Shown here one piece after another: positions 29,501-37,287 of a stretch of DNA of 64,000 nt (positions are counted from its first letter, which is position 1; each line of letters begins with the position of its first letter). Position numbers and translations under genes: made by a program. The notes beneath the pieces were generated by a model. It had not been told where the DNA came from. It ran no database searches and saw only the letters and a program-made list of their open reading frames with translations. Location: positions 1,212,970 through 1,276,969 of the forward strand of contig AP027925.1 of NCBI GenBank assembly GCA_036322875.1. Direction: 5' to 3'. The DNA is from Paraimprobicoccus trichonymphae (GTDB taxonomy: Bacteria; Bacillota; Clostridia; Oscillospirales; Acutalibacteraceae).

Positions 29501-30990
29501 AAAACAATTTTGTATGGGTATTTAACGAGAACGATACTGAACCAAGAGAGAATTTTTTATTTGAAGCAACTGGTGGAGGAAGTGAAGCTGGAGGGCTGGT
29601 TTGTGGTTGTGGAACAAATTGCCCAGATGGTATATCTATTCATAATTGTCACTCTAAAAAAAATGTGACTGCCTTTAGCAATGTGGGGGGATTAATCGCT
29701 GGTGTTGGAGTAAAATGCAATAGTGTTATATCTGTTGGAGAATGTGACAGTGAAGAAGGCAGCGTCACTTCTATCATAGGAGAATGCGGTGGCTTAATCG
29801 GTAATATCGGAGTAGAAAGTTCAATTTTATCAATGTCTAGATGTCACTCTACGAGAGAAGTAAACGGTGTTGGGAGTGTAGGAGGTTTGATCGCTAATCT
29901 TGGATCTAACAAGGCAAGTGTATATATTGATAGTTGTTATAGTAATAGCAATGTTACTTCCAAAAGTGGAAAATGTGGGGGACTGATTTGTAATTTTGGA
30001 GTAAACGCTCCAAATGTATTATTCAGTGGGTGTTATTCTAAACAAGCAGTAAATGGTATTGGAAGTGCAGGGGGCTTGATCGCTGATTTTGCAAGTACTG
30101 GCCAAAGTGTAAATATTTCAGGTTGTTATAGCGAAAAAGATGTAACTTCTAAGGAAGGAAGATGCGGCGGTTTAATAAGTAACTTTGAAGCTAGGTCTAC
30201 AGATAAATTAGATATCGCTGTAACAGACTGTCATTTTTGTGGTGGTACAACTGGTAAGTTGGAAACAGGCGGATTGATAGGTTCTTGTGAATTTGGTGTT
30301 ACAAAACCTGAACCAGGTAACTGGTGCACGTTCGTTCTTAAAGACAGTTACACCATAGGAAATGTGTGTTCAGAAAGTAATTTAGCTGGAGGTATGATAG
30401 CTAATTTTGAAGGTAGTTCGTGTACTGGTGCCGAAACACGAAATGGTTCAAGTGATATGATTTCAGCAGCTTTGAATATATTAAATAGTTATTCAGAAGG
30501 AAATGTAACTTCTAATTCGGATTATAAATTTGGACAATCTGGTGGTTTGGTAGCACAATGTGATAGATTTATAGCTGAAAAATGTCATTTCAAAGGAAAT
30601 GTTATAGCTAATTCAGGTTTCTTAGGAAGTGCTGGTGGTGTAGTTGCCAACTGTAATGATTTAAACTTGAAAGAATGCTATTTTATAGGAGATGTATTCT
30701 GTAATTCTCAAGGTGTAGATAAAACTGAGTATGAAACTCTTTCTGAAGCAACAGCTGGCGGGTTAGCAGGAAAATGTAATGATTTACAACTTAGTGAAAG
30801 TTTTTCATATGGTAATATAGATTGCCACAGTAATAGTAAACAAATGTTATGTTCTACGTATACCGGGGGATTGGTAGGTAAAGTAACTTTATCTGAAAAA
30901 TCAAACTGTAATGTCACAGATTGTTTCTATGTAGGCGATCCAACTTCAAGTAGTGATATTAGTTACAATGGTGACTGTTTGGGTTATTAG
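26566..30990 (+). CDS. Giant GLUG-repeat surface protein, N-terminal part (frame ends early)
   Basis: The start I prefer is TTG at 26566 after GAGGGTGA; an ATG at 26551 would add five residues. A signal peptide (KKIFSLILSIVYIFIQCSTA) is followed by a linker. Then come more than 25 imperfect repeats with the core AGGI(I/V)xGxG and SxNxxNC, each 30-45 residues, of the GLUG/beta-helix type known from cell-surface adhesins and glycan-binding proteins. Cys are frequent at fixed repeat positions (NCxxxGxV). The frame stops at 30990, but coding sequence continues in a shifted frame to 32006. It is a probable cell-surface protein. The repeats are not identical, so recent expansion is not required. 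Confidence 0.8.
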   Translation: MKKPLKKIFKKIFSLILSIVYIFIQCSTANQYKIYAAEPNFEIPKFEIPEPEKVNFLNDIIINISKPKNSRSENIIPIAEKSEYDIEGSEYLYSVIKNMNEGNIDSKDKVIVLKKDINTEYEVPSSRKLNFENEKYDLKIEDDLKNAHAWEPLGTKDHPFKGTFDGNNHKIENLEIYEFGDNKVYAGFFGCTEGATIKNFDIENVKIVCEANNYGRSSENSEEAGILAGRISGAAILENCHVKNCTVVCKSRGTDFSTAGGIVGSCLVLDDENEDITIKNCSVENVKVYSNGTAGGIAGNLGGKNSRLGIGRNQPRNVNIDKCAAVNCEVSSSGIQAGGIVSGFTCSGDVKITNCSFSGSVTAANNEENYSGQVGGIVAGFMSGNNDEYDNGNIEIDNCNFEGTAVGMGQTGGLFAGFYAPADEKGIKITNCHSKGTVTSYSDKLNVVGGAGGIISGIDCKATNSGVLIENCDFEGTVSSFNQAGGIISGILTVANKEGVTIRNCKHLAGNVISRGKEFNTSGDAGGICVGIACEAADSGVLIEGCDSEGIVVSYGQTGGIIAGIGTVANKKGVTIRNCHHTNGDIISNGEGLEMGNEAAGIISGIGCEAINSGILIEDCDSLGNISSFSQAAGIISGIGSKAYKNGVTLKNCNHDSGDITSNVSAAGIIVGIGSEAIDSGVLIEDCNSSGNISSFDQAGGIISGIGSKANKNGVIIKNCSHTNGEVISDISAAGIVVGIGSEGQTSFIENTNKTNITSLSGPAAGITVGTGSPIAPILFDSCTQTGNVISIANYRDKKTSNNGIVLRGSEAGGIFVGVGTPQHINVKNCYCDGNIQAHSQVGGIFCGCGNKNFINIENCTHKGNVTSTANGRDSNTLYEDTGGGSEAGGIFCGCGCDMGIIISGCKSYNDISAFSQAGGICAGVGCGGRGNSGALIIYNCSHDGNVTSRAKVQDVEIEKIEPNPHYPYPIPGVYRKIENNFVWVFNENDTEPRENFLFEATGGGSEAGGLVCGCGTNCPDGISIHNCHSKKNVTAFSNVGGLIAGVGVKCNSVISVGECDSEEGSVTSIIGECGGLIGNIGVESSILSMSRCHSTREVNGVGSVGGLIANLGSNKASVYIDSCYSNSNVTSKSGKCGGLICNFGVNAPNVLFSGCYSKQAVNGIGSAGGLIADFASTGQSVNISGCYSEKDVTSKEGRCGGLISNFEARSTDKLDIAVTDCHFCGGTTGKLETGGLIGSCEFGVTKPEPGNWCTFVLKDSYTIGNVCSESNLAGGMIANFEGSSCTGAETRNGSSDMISAALNILNSYSEGNVTSNSDYKFGQSGGLVAQCDRFIAEKCHFKGNVIANSGFLGSAGGVVANCNDLNLKECYFIGDVFCNSQGVDKTEYETLSEATAGGLAGKCNDLQLSESFSYGNIDCHSNSKQMLCSTYTGGLVGKVTLSEKSNCNVTDCFYVGDPTSSSDISYNGDCLGY

Positions 30991-32006
30991 ACGAAGGAAA
31001 AAATAGTTTAAATTTAGCAAGATGCTACGCTGGAAGTACTAAATTTGCATTTAAAAATCAAGCTAATTCTGAAAATTTAAAAATCGGTGGATTAATAGGT
31101 GAACATTTAGGATTTAACGGTTTTAATATGGATAATTGCTATTACAATGTTGATACAACATTAGCGAGCTCAGCTGTAGGTAATTTTCAAGAAAGTTTTC
31201 CAGAGACACAACTTGATACTTATCAAATAACAGGTTTAAACTATAATATTCATAATATTTACGACATAGACAAAAACAGAGCACCAGAAAATATGAATTT
31301 GAATTACCCTGGATTATCAATTTGGAAATTTTTTGATGATGATATTTTGAAAAAATCTGATGAAAATTATCATTATGATAGAATTTGTTACTATCCAGTT
31401 TTGAGTTACACTGATGTAAAACCACAACTTAGCTATAAAAAGTTATTTAAGGATATTGATATACAAGATCCTGAAACAGGAGTTTGGTTATTGAGTGAAG
31501 GCCCGTATCCTTTGGATTCATCTTTGAAAGTAATAGATATGAACGAAGGAGAAAAATATAGTTTTGTATTTTCAATTTTCGACGATGATCACAAAAAAAT
31601 TCTAGAAAGAGTGAGATTTTATGACATTTATCTAAAATACAATATTGGTAAAAAAGGTGGAACAAGAGATATTACACCATTAATAAGCCCTTTAATGATT
31701 AGAGTTCCAGTACCAGATGATTTTGACAAAGATATACTTGAACTTAATGCTTTTAGAATCACAGACAGTAAAGATAAAGAATTTGATGACGAAAAATTAG
31801 TTATAATTGATGGAAAATACTATTTAGAATTCAAAACATATCATTTGAGTTATTATGGAATCACGGACATAAAATATCCTGAAAACAACGAAATTCCAGA
31901 TACTTCTGATATAAAAGTTCCATCTGTAATTATTATCGCGTTGATTTCAGTATGTTTATATGTTTTAATTTACTACTGTTTAATTTACAGAAAAGAGAAA
32001 GATTAA
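30981..32006 (+). CDS. C-terminal part of the GLUG-repeat surface protein in a shifted frame
   Basis: In the frame starting at 30981 the translation carries on smoothly as GLLDEGKNSLNLARCYAG, KIGGLIGEHLGF and MDNCYYNVDT, the last GLUG-like units. It then has a 200-residue domain (ENMNLNYPGLSIWKFFDDDI, VIDMNEGEKYSFVFSIFDDD, YYLEFKTYHLSYYGITDI) and a C-terminal membrane anchor (SVIIIALISVCLYVLIYYCL) followed by RKEKD. A single shift near the GGG at 30981-30983 joins it with the upstream frame, giving ~1,800 residues from signal peptide to anchor. Internal ATG starts such as 31128 have no good ribosome site, so I treat this as the tail of one gene. Confidence 0.7.
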   Translation, partial: GLLDEGKNSLNLARCYAGSTKFAFKNQANSENLKIGGLIGEHLGFNGFNMDNCYYNVDTTLASSAVGNFQESFPETQLDTYQITGLNYNIHNIYDIDKNRAPENMNLNYPGLSIWKFFDDDILKKSDENYHYDRICYYPVLSYTDVKPQLSYKKLFKDIDIQDPETGVWLLSEGPYPLDSSLKVIDMNEGEKYSFVFSIFDDDHKKILERVRFYDIYLKYNIGKKGGTRDITPLISPLMIRVPVPDDFDKDILELNAFRITDSKDKEFDDEKLVIIDGKYYLEFKTYHLSYYGITDIKYPENNEIPDTSDIKVPSVIIIALISVCLYVLIYYCLIYRKEKD

Positions 32007-32277
32007 AAATGTTTTGTAACATTATTGATTTTTCAAGTTTTTCTATCCTTTGTTTGGCATGTTTTATATATAAATCTACAGCTTCAAGTAGTGGTACTAA
32101 ACAAAGATCTACTTCTTCATTCAAACTAGCATTTATTCCTCTTAGCTTTTTTTCAAAATTTTATTTAAATTTAATATTGTCGCTGTCATTATCAAAAATT
32201 CCTCTAGTTGCTGCGCCTATTTTAAAATTTTAATTTTATTTGGACTTGTTGTGAAAAATTCAGAAATAAAAATAATA
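32007..32277. other. Spacer after the surface protein gene
   Basis: The 93-residue open frame overlapping 31952-32233 lies partly in the anchor-coding region and shows no family, so I do not call it. No hairpin with a T-run was obvious. Confidence 0.3.
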
Positions 32278-32400
32278 AATAGTTGAAAATAAAAAGTTCA
32301 GCTGTTTATTTTACTTTTTTTATATATATTCTATAATAATTTCATATAATTAATCAATAAAGAAACGTTGACATTTGTAAAAAAATATACTGTAATAGTA
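32278..32400 (+). repeat. Repeat family B, copy 3 (promoter region)
   Basis: It matches 14881-15010 at its left end (AATAGTTGAAAATAAAAA, TTCAGCTGTTTATTTT) and 13440-13525 in the middle (TATATTCTATAATAATTT, AATTAATCAATAAA, CGTTGACATTTGTAAAA). The -35 TTGACA is intact; the -10 reads TGTAAT. The match ends at about 32400 where hsdM debris begins on the other strand, so the gene this promoter once served has been lost. Confidence 0.65.
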
Positions 32401-32409
32401 AATAATTAT

Positions 32410-32869
32410 CCTATCAAGTTTTTTTTAAAGATCTTTTCTCATCAACTAATTTTTTAATTTGTTCAGCTCGTGTTCCTAATGTTACATAAAATTTTTGTGG
32501 CAAAGCTCTCCTTTAAGCGATAGATTGTTTTCCTCAATTTTTGACATAGCCATGTCGATCTTAACGGCAATATCATTCAAGTTTGCACTTTTAACTATAT
32601 AAGACCACCGTTAATTTTCATTTAAGTAAAACACATTTTTAAAAAGATAAAAAGATTTTTTTAAAAAATGCAGAAATATTGCCATATTTTTCGATTAATT
32701 TAGTGTATCACTTTCCAAATTTATCTCCTGCGAACCTCAAAAGCACCAAACCCTTAACAGCATCACGATTTTTTTCACTACCACCAATTGTCTCATGTAG
32801 CGCATTTCTATAGTTCTACATTATCGATTTAAGAGATTGTTCTTGTTGTTTTTTAGCTAATTTTGCCAT
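32410..32869 (-). pseudogene. hsdM: Remnant of type I restriction-modification methylase subunit (HsdM)
   Basis: On the minus strand from ATG 32867-32869 the reading is MAKLAKKQQEQSL. With one or two frame repairs it continues RNALHETIGG, VKGLVLLRFAGDKFGK, IEKYGN, the N-terminal helical domain of HsdM (LRGxxxxSEYKxxVLGLIFLKYxSDxFE). A second block, IAVKIDMAMSKIEENNLSLKGEL, matches the following IDxAMxxIExxNPSLKGVLP segment. The rest of the methylase, the specificity and the restriction subunits are absent. Several stops show it is dead. Confidence 0.65.
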
Positions 32870-33015
32870 TTTTTCTTCATTTTATTTATCGCAATATAAT
32901 TTTATATTTGGGGGCAATTCCATTCGACTAAACTAAAATTTAACAGTTTCTCCGCCTCCTTTTCTATAAAATTATACAAATAAAAGCAAAAAAACCAAGT
33001 AAAAAATTTTTTAAA

Positions 33016-35169
33016 TTATTCTGTAGTAATTAATTTATTATAATGATTATTTTCTGCTTTCATCAATTCATCATGTGTCCCTCTTTGGACCACTTTACCA
33101 CCATTTAAAACTATTATTTCATTACAGTCTCTTATAGTAGATAGTCTATGAGCCACCACCAAACAAGAACATCTTAAATCTTTTATGTTTTGCATTATTT
33201 TTTGTTCAGTTTTAGAATCTAAAGCGCTTGTTGCTTCATCTAAAACGATAAGAGTAGGTTCTTGAGATAACGCTCTTGCTATTTCCATTCTTTGACATTG
33301 TCCGCCTGAGAAATCTTTTCCTCCTTCTCTCATTTTATGATTATACCCATCTTTTCTAGATAAAATATCATCATGAATACCAGCATCTCTTGCAGCAATA
33401 GTAATAGCGAAATCTTCAATAGATTCGTCCCATATTTTTATATTATTTTTTATAGTGTCGTCAAAAATTATCCTTTCTTGGTCAACCATAGCTATAGAAG
33501 CATGAAATCTATAATCATCTATTTTACTTCTTTTTAGACCATCAAATAAAATTTCGCCTTTCCAAGGTTTATATAGATTCATAATTAATTTAGCAATAGT
33601 GGATTTTCCACTTCCGCTACCACCAACCAACGCAACCCAAGAACCTGGATCTAAATTTAAAGAAAAATCTTCTAATAATGGCTTAGCAAGTTTACTGTAT
33701 CCAAAAGTCAAATTTTTTATTTCTAATTTTCCTAATAATTTTCTATCTGTTTTATCATCTTTACTTGCAGTAACATTTTTAACATCTGTTGGATACTCTA
33801 GTACATCATCTATTCTTTCCATATCGCATCTCATAGAAATAAAACTCTGATATATATCCATAAAAGTGCTAACTGGATTTAAAAATAATTTTAAAAATCT
33901 TCCAAAAGCTGTAAATATACCTAAAGTTATATTGCCATGCATAATTAAGTAAGTTCCTGCGACCATCATAACAGTGTCAGAAAGATCATTTACTAATCTA
34001 GGTAAAGTACCAAAATATGCATTAAATTTAGCAAGTGCTACACTAGCATTACTTTGCCTTGCATAATATCCTGCCCATCTTTCAAAATAGCCACTTTCGG
34101 CACCGGTAGATTTTATAGTTTCTACATTTTCAATACCAGAATAAGTTATACTCGCCAATTTACCAGCATTAGGAACAGAAGCTCTTTGAAAATTCAAAAC
34201 TTTCTCAGAAGTGTATTTAGTAATAAAAATGTCTATTATAATAGCTGAAATCCCTATAATAGTAAGTTGCCAGCTATAATTTATCATGATAAACAAATAA
34301 AAAACTAAAGAAATAGAATCTATAAATACAGGAGCAATTTTTTGTATGGCCGTCAAAGCAACTTGTGCTGTAGATTCTTGTCTTGAAGCAATATCGCCTA
34401 TATATCTTTGAGAAAAAAAATCTAAAGGTAATCTTAAAACGTGCCACATGAATTCTGCACTCGAAGTAACAGCAAATTTACCTTCTATTTTAGTCCAATA
34501 TATAGATTTTATTATTCCTACTAAAGTCTGAATTAATAAAATTATTAACATTATTCCTAAAAAAGACATTAACCAGTCAGACCTTTTCCCAGATAAAATA
34601 TCATCATAAAATACTTTATCAAATATTGGTGTTGCCATACTTATTATTTCTAAAATTATACTAATTACAATAGCTATTAAAAAAGGAAAAGTCGCACCTT
34701 TTAAAGATTTTTTAGCAAATGCTACTACACTTTTTGGTTTTCCCTCTGGCTTAAAATTTTTTGAAGGCACGAAAGAAAGAACTATACCTGTAAAAGATTT
34801 GTCAAATTCTTGAATACTAACAGTTACTCTTCCTCTCCCAGGATCGTTAATATATACTTTTTGCATTTTATTATCAAAACCACAAAAAACCACAAAATGA
34901 TTAAAATCCCAATGTAAGATCACAGGCCATTGTATAGATTTCAAATCAGAAGGTTCTAATCTATAACCTGCAGATTCAAAATCATAATTTCTTCCAGCTT
35001 CTACTATGTTTTTAGCAACACTGCCATCCCTAGAAACCCCGCAATCATCTCTTACTTTTGTCAATGGAATCCATTTTTTATAATAAGCAGCTATCATACA
35101 TAAACAAGCTGCCCCACATTCTAAAGCCTCCATTTGCATTATAACGGGAACTTTTATGGCTTTCTTCAT
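33016..35169 (-). CDS. C39-peptidase ABC exporter for double-glycine leader peptides (NHLM type)
   Basis: A 717-residue three-domain exporter. Residues 1-140 are a C39 cysteine protease with catalytic C18 (MEALECGAACL), H91 (WDFNHFVVF) and D109 (YINDPGRG). This domain cuts leaders after Gly-Gly. Residues ~160-450 hold six membrane helices. The C-terminal ATPase has Walker A GGSGSGKST near 510, signature DFSGGQCQRMEIARAL, Walker B LIVLDEATSALD and the switch His in VVAHRLSTI. The layout matches NHLM bacteriocin-system transporters. It is encoded 14 bases after its HlyD-like partner. All catalytic motifs are intact, so it should still process and export peptides such as those at 37.3, 62.0 and 63.0 kb. 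Confidence 0.93.
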   Translation of the reverse strand: MKKAIKVPVIMQMEALECGAACLCMIAAYYKKWIPLTKVRDDCGVSRDGSVAKNIVEAGRNYDFESAGYRLEPSDLKSIQWPVILHWDFNHFVVFCGFDNKMQKVYINDPGRGRVTVSIQEFDKSFTGIVLSFVPSKNFKPEGKPKSVVAFAKKSLKGATFPFLIAIVISIILEIISMATPIFDKVFYDDILSGKRSDWLMSFLGIMLIILLIQTLVGIIKSIYWTKIEGKFAVTSSAEFMWHVLRLPLDFFSQRYIGDIASRQESTAQVALTAIQKIAPVFIDSISLVFYLFIMINYSWQLTIIGISAIIIDIFITKYTSEKVLNFQRASVPNAGKLASITYSGIENVETIKSTGAESGYFERWAGYYARQSNASVALAKFNAYFGTLPRLVNDLSDTVMMVAGTYLIMHGNITLGIFTAFGRFLKLFLNPVSTFMDIYQSFISMRCDMERIDDVLEYPTDVKNVTASKDDKTDRKLLGKLEIKNLTFGYSKLAKPLLEDFSLNLDPGSWVALVGGSGSGKSTIAKLIMNLYKPWKGEILFDGLKRSKIDDYRFHASIAMVDQERIIFDDTIKNNIKIWDESIEDFAITIAARDAGIHDDILSRKDGYNHKMREGGKDFSGGQCQRMEIARALSQEPTLIVLDEATSALDSKTEQKIMQNIKDLRCSCLVVAHRLSTIRDCNEIIVLNGGKVVQRGTHDELMKAENNHYNKLITTE

Positions 35170-35183
35170 TGAACTTATTCACC

Positions 35184-35771
35184 TCATCTTTTTTCAAAAA
35201 TTAACTTCGAAGGATTTTTTTTACTCACAACGACCAAAATATTACAAATTGCTCCGTCTATAATCTCTACATTGCTCTGGTTTTTAACACCAGACCATTC
35301 TTCAACACTAAAATCTATTTCTATCAAATTAGTATTTTTGTTATTCAATAGTGGTCCTAAAATACTATAATTTTCAAATTTTTCTGTTAATTCATTACTA
35401 TTAATGACATCCTTACTTATACTCAATATTTTAGATTTTATATAACCATAATTTTCTCTTGGAGCATACTCGGGAGATATTTGAACTTCCATTCCTAATT
35501 CTAATTTTACAGCTTCCGAAATAGGAACAAAAGCGTATACTTTCTGAATTTTAGTATTTGGATTTGTGATTATTATACCATTTAATCTCGAATATTCAGG
35601 TATATTACCCAAAAACACCCACATTAAAAATCCCGTTACGACCGACAAAAGGGCTACTAAAATCAATATCAGACTTGGATTAGTAATTTTAATATATTCA
35701 TTTAATTTTTCCGGTGAGGATATCCTATCTATAGAGCTTTTTCTAAACAAACCAACATTTTCTTCAGCCAC
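35184..35771 (-). CDS. HlyD-like / NHLM secretion accessory protein
   Basis: A 195-residue protein. The N-terminus (LFRKSSIDRISSPEKLNEYI) matches NHLM-system secretion proteins, followed by a membrane helix (PSLILILVALLSVVTGFLMWVF) and a compact extracytoplasmic beta domain (YSRLNGIIITN, VQISPEYAPRENYGYIKSKI, EIDFSVEEWSG). Membrane-fusion proteins bridge the ABC exporter to the outside. This one lacks the long coiled-coil hairpin and is shorter than typical members (about 300 residues), which suits a Gram-positive envelope. Start is GTG at 35769-35771 after GGGAGG. It is the first gene of the exporter operon with its own promoter. Confidence 0.85.
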   Translation of the reverse strand: MAEENVGLFRKSSIDRISSPEKLNEYIKITNPSLILILVALLSVVTGFLMWVFLGNIPEYSRLNGIIITNPNTKIQKVYAFVPISEAVKLELGMEVQISPEYAPRENYGYIKSKILSISKDVINSNELTEKFENYSILGPLLNNKNTNLIEIDFSVEEWSGVKNQSNVEIIDGAICNILVVVSKKNPSKLIFEKR

Positions 35772-35799
35772 AATAACAACCTCCCTTATTTATTAAATT

Positions 35800-35828
35800 A
35801 TAATAAGAAAATTAACTTGTGTTGTCAA
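35800..35828 (-). promoter_or_regulatory. Promoter of the exporter operon
   Basis: On the minus strand TTGACA at 35828-35823 is followed by a 17-base spacer and TATTAT at 35805-35800, about 30 bases before the GTG start of the HlyD-like gene, with GGGAGG in between. This is a good sigma-A-type promoter. No operator repeat was noticed. Confidence 0.65.
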
Positions 35829-35859
35829 TATCTTTTAGAATGTTCATTGGTTGTTTTAC

Positions 35860-36200
35860 ATAAATAAAAAAACAACAACATTTTCAAAAAAATATTATTG
35901 AATTTTATGAAAATGTTGATGAGAAATTAAAAATTATTGTAGAAAATATAAATAATATTAAAAAAGAAAAAGAAAATAATCAAATAAACTTGATAAATTC
36001 AATATGCAATACAATTGAAAACATATTGTTACAAAATTATGACCATGCAGAAACGGATACTGCCAGAAATTGTTTTGGAATATGTACTTAAAAACCATTT
36101 TTAATAAAAAATATAAAATTTAACTTGATGTCTTCAGCATTTTTAGATGATGTTGAAGATTATATAATGTTCTTTAAAACCTACAGCATCTGTATTTGAA
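35860..36200 (+). pseudogene. Broken coiled-coil ORF of unknown family
   Basis: In shifting plus-strand frames one reads FQKNIIEFYENVDEKLKII, VENINNIKKEKENN, INLINSICNTIENILLQNYDHA and, after a stop, SSAFLDDVEDYIMFFKTYSI. The sequence has coding character, with heptads and few rare codons, but no intact start and at least two breaks. No family recognised. Confidence 0.4.
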
Positions 36201-36300
36201 AAATAAAAAAAATGCTATATTTTGTAGTCATTAGGTTCAAAAAGTGAATTTTTACGTAAAACCGTACGTGTTTTTAAGAATCCTATAAACACTGAGGCAG

Positions 36301-36348
36301 GGGTGGCAGAGCATTTTCAAAATTTGTCCCGCCATCGCTTTGCCACCC
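36301..36348. repeat. GC-rich 12-bp inverted repeat
   Basis: GGGTGGCAGAGC at 36301-36312 pairs with GCTTTGCCACCC at 36337-36348 with a single mismatch, around a 24-base loop containing TGTCCCGCCATC. It stands out in very AT-rich surroundings. It could be a strong terminator stem, a remnant IS end or a folded RNA. There is no T-run directly after it on either strand, which speaks against a simple terminator. Confidence 0.55.
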
Positions 36349-36389
36349 ACAGTAATCTGATAATTTTAATTTTTTATTATTTATTTAAT

Positions 36390-36780
36390 ACAACTAAAGT
36401 TAGAAGCTGGATTTATTATTTGAAATAAACCTGAATTAAATAATTTTTGAACATCCAATAAATCTTTGTTTCCATATACAATAATTACTTTTCCGTTGTT
36501 AGATACATTTGATGTTGTAATTATTTTTTTTATTAAACTACTACTTTTTGATTGTACCATGTTACCATAAAGTGGTAAGATAAATTTTTCACAAGAATGT
36601 GGTAACCCTGCTTTGTCAATTATTTAACAGTATCCAAATTGGTCTTGAAAAGTTCTTTCTTGAATATTTTGTTTAAACCCTGATTTTACATCTAATTTTG
36701 CATTATCAACTTTGTCTAAAACATCTTGTGGACAATTGTATTTTATGGTACCTTATTCTGGTCTGTCCCTATACTTAGAA
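36390..36780 (-). pseudogene. Broken ORF of unknown family
   Basis: A minus-strand translation gives CPQDVLDKVDNAKLDVKSGF, NIQERTFQDQFGYC, a stop, then IIDKAGLPHSCEKFILPLYG and NGKVIIVYGNKDLLDVQKLF to a final stop near 36390. The first part may have lost its start. It looks like a once-real protein of at least 120 residues with one in-frame stop. I do not recognise it. It lies between the exporter genes and the Cys-rich peptide, so it could have belonged to the peptide locus. Confidence 0.4.
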
Positions 36781-37231
36781 AATTCCTATCTTTAATTAAA
36801 TATTAATATAAAATGTATCTTCATTTTTATTATAGTATAATAACTTCAAAAAATCAATATTAAATATTTTTTTGTTGCAGAATCTTTTGGGCATTGAAAA
36901 ATTTCAAATATGACTGAGATAACAAAATTTTTTATATGTGATTTCAGTTTTTTAGTTTATTTTTGCATATGTAAAATAATTTTTCTAAAATATACAAAGT
37001 ATAGCAAAAACTATCAGAACACACACCGTAGGTTACGAAGTTCTCGAAATAGGAAAAATTTATAGAGTGACTTATGAAATTTACTAAAAAATAACATTAC
37101 AGCTATCTATTCAAAACAAAATAGCGGAATAGATTAAATAAAACATTGAAATGATTTTCGGCGGTTCAAAAAAACAAGAAAATTTATATGATTTTTATTG
37201 ACACGAAAATTTAGACAATTCCTTAAATTTA

Positions 37232-37256
37232 AAACTGCTGTAATTAACAGCAGTTT
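37232..37256 (-). terminator. Intrinsic terminator of the Cys-rich peptide gene
   Basis: AAACTGCTG (37232-37240) and CAGCAGTTT (37248-37256) form a 9-bp stem with a 7-base loop, 32 bases past the stop of the minus-strand peptide gene. On the minus strand the stem is followed by AAATTTAAGG, so the U-run is short, but the stem is continuous with TTTT. A factor-independent terminator is the simplest reading. Confidence 0.6.
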
Positions 37257-37287
37257 ACTTAAATTCATCATTATAAAATTATTGATT

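Noticed and set aside
26566..30990. Repeats in the GLUG protein considered as a CRISPR-like or minisatellite array
   Set aside because: The repeats are protein-level, 30-45 codons long and imperfect, with no conserved DNA repeat/spacer pattern.
31123..31425. 100-residue minus-strand open frame
   Set aside because: It is antisense to the C-terminal domain of the GLUG protein, which is clearly coding.
31952..32233. 93-residue plus-strand open frame
   Set aside because: It overlaps the membrane anchor of the GLUG protein in another frame and has no family or ribosome site.
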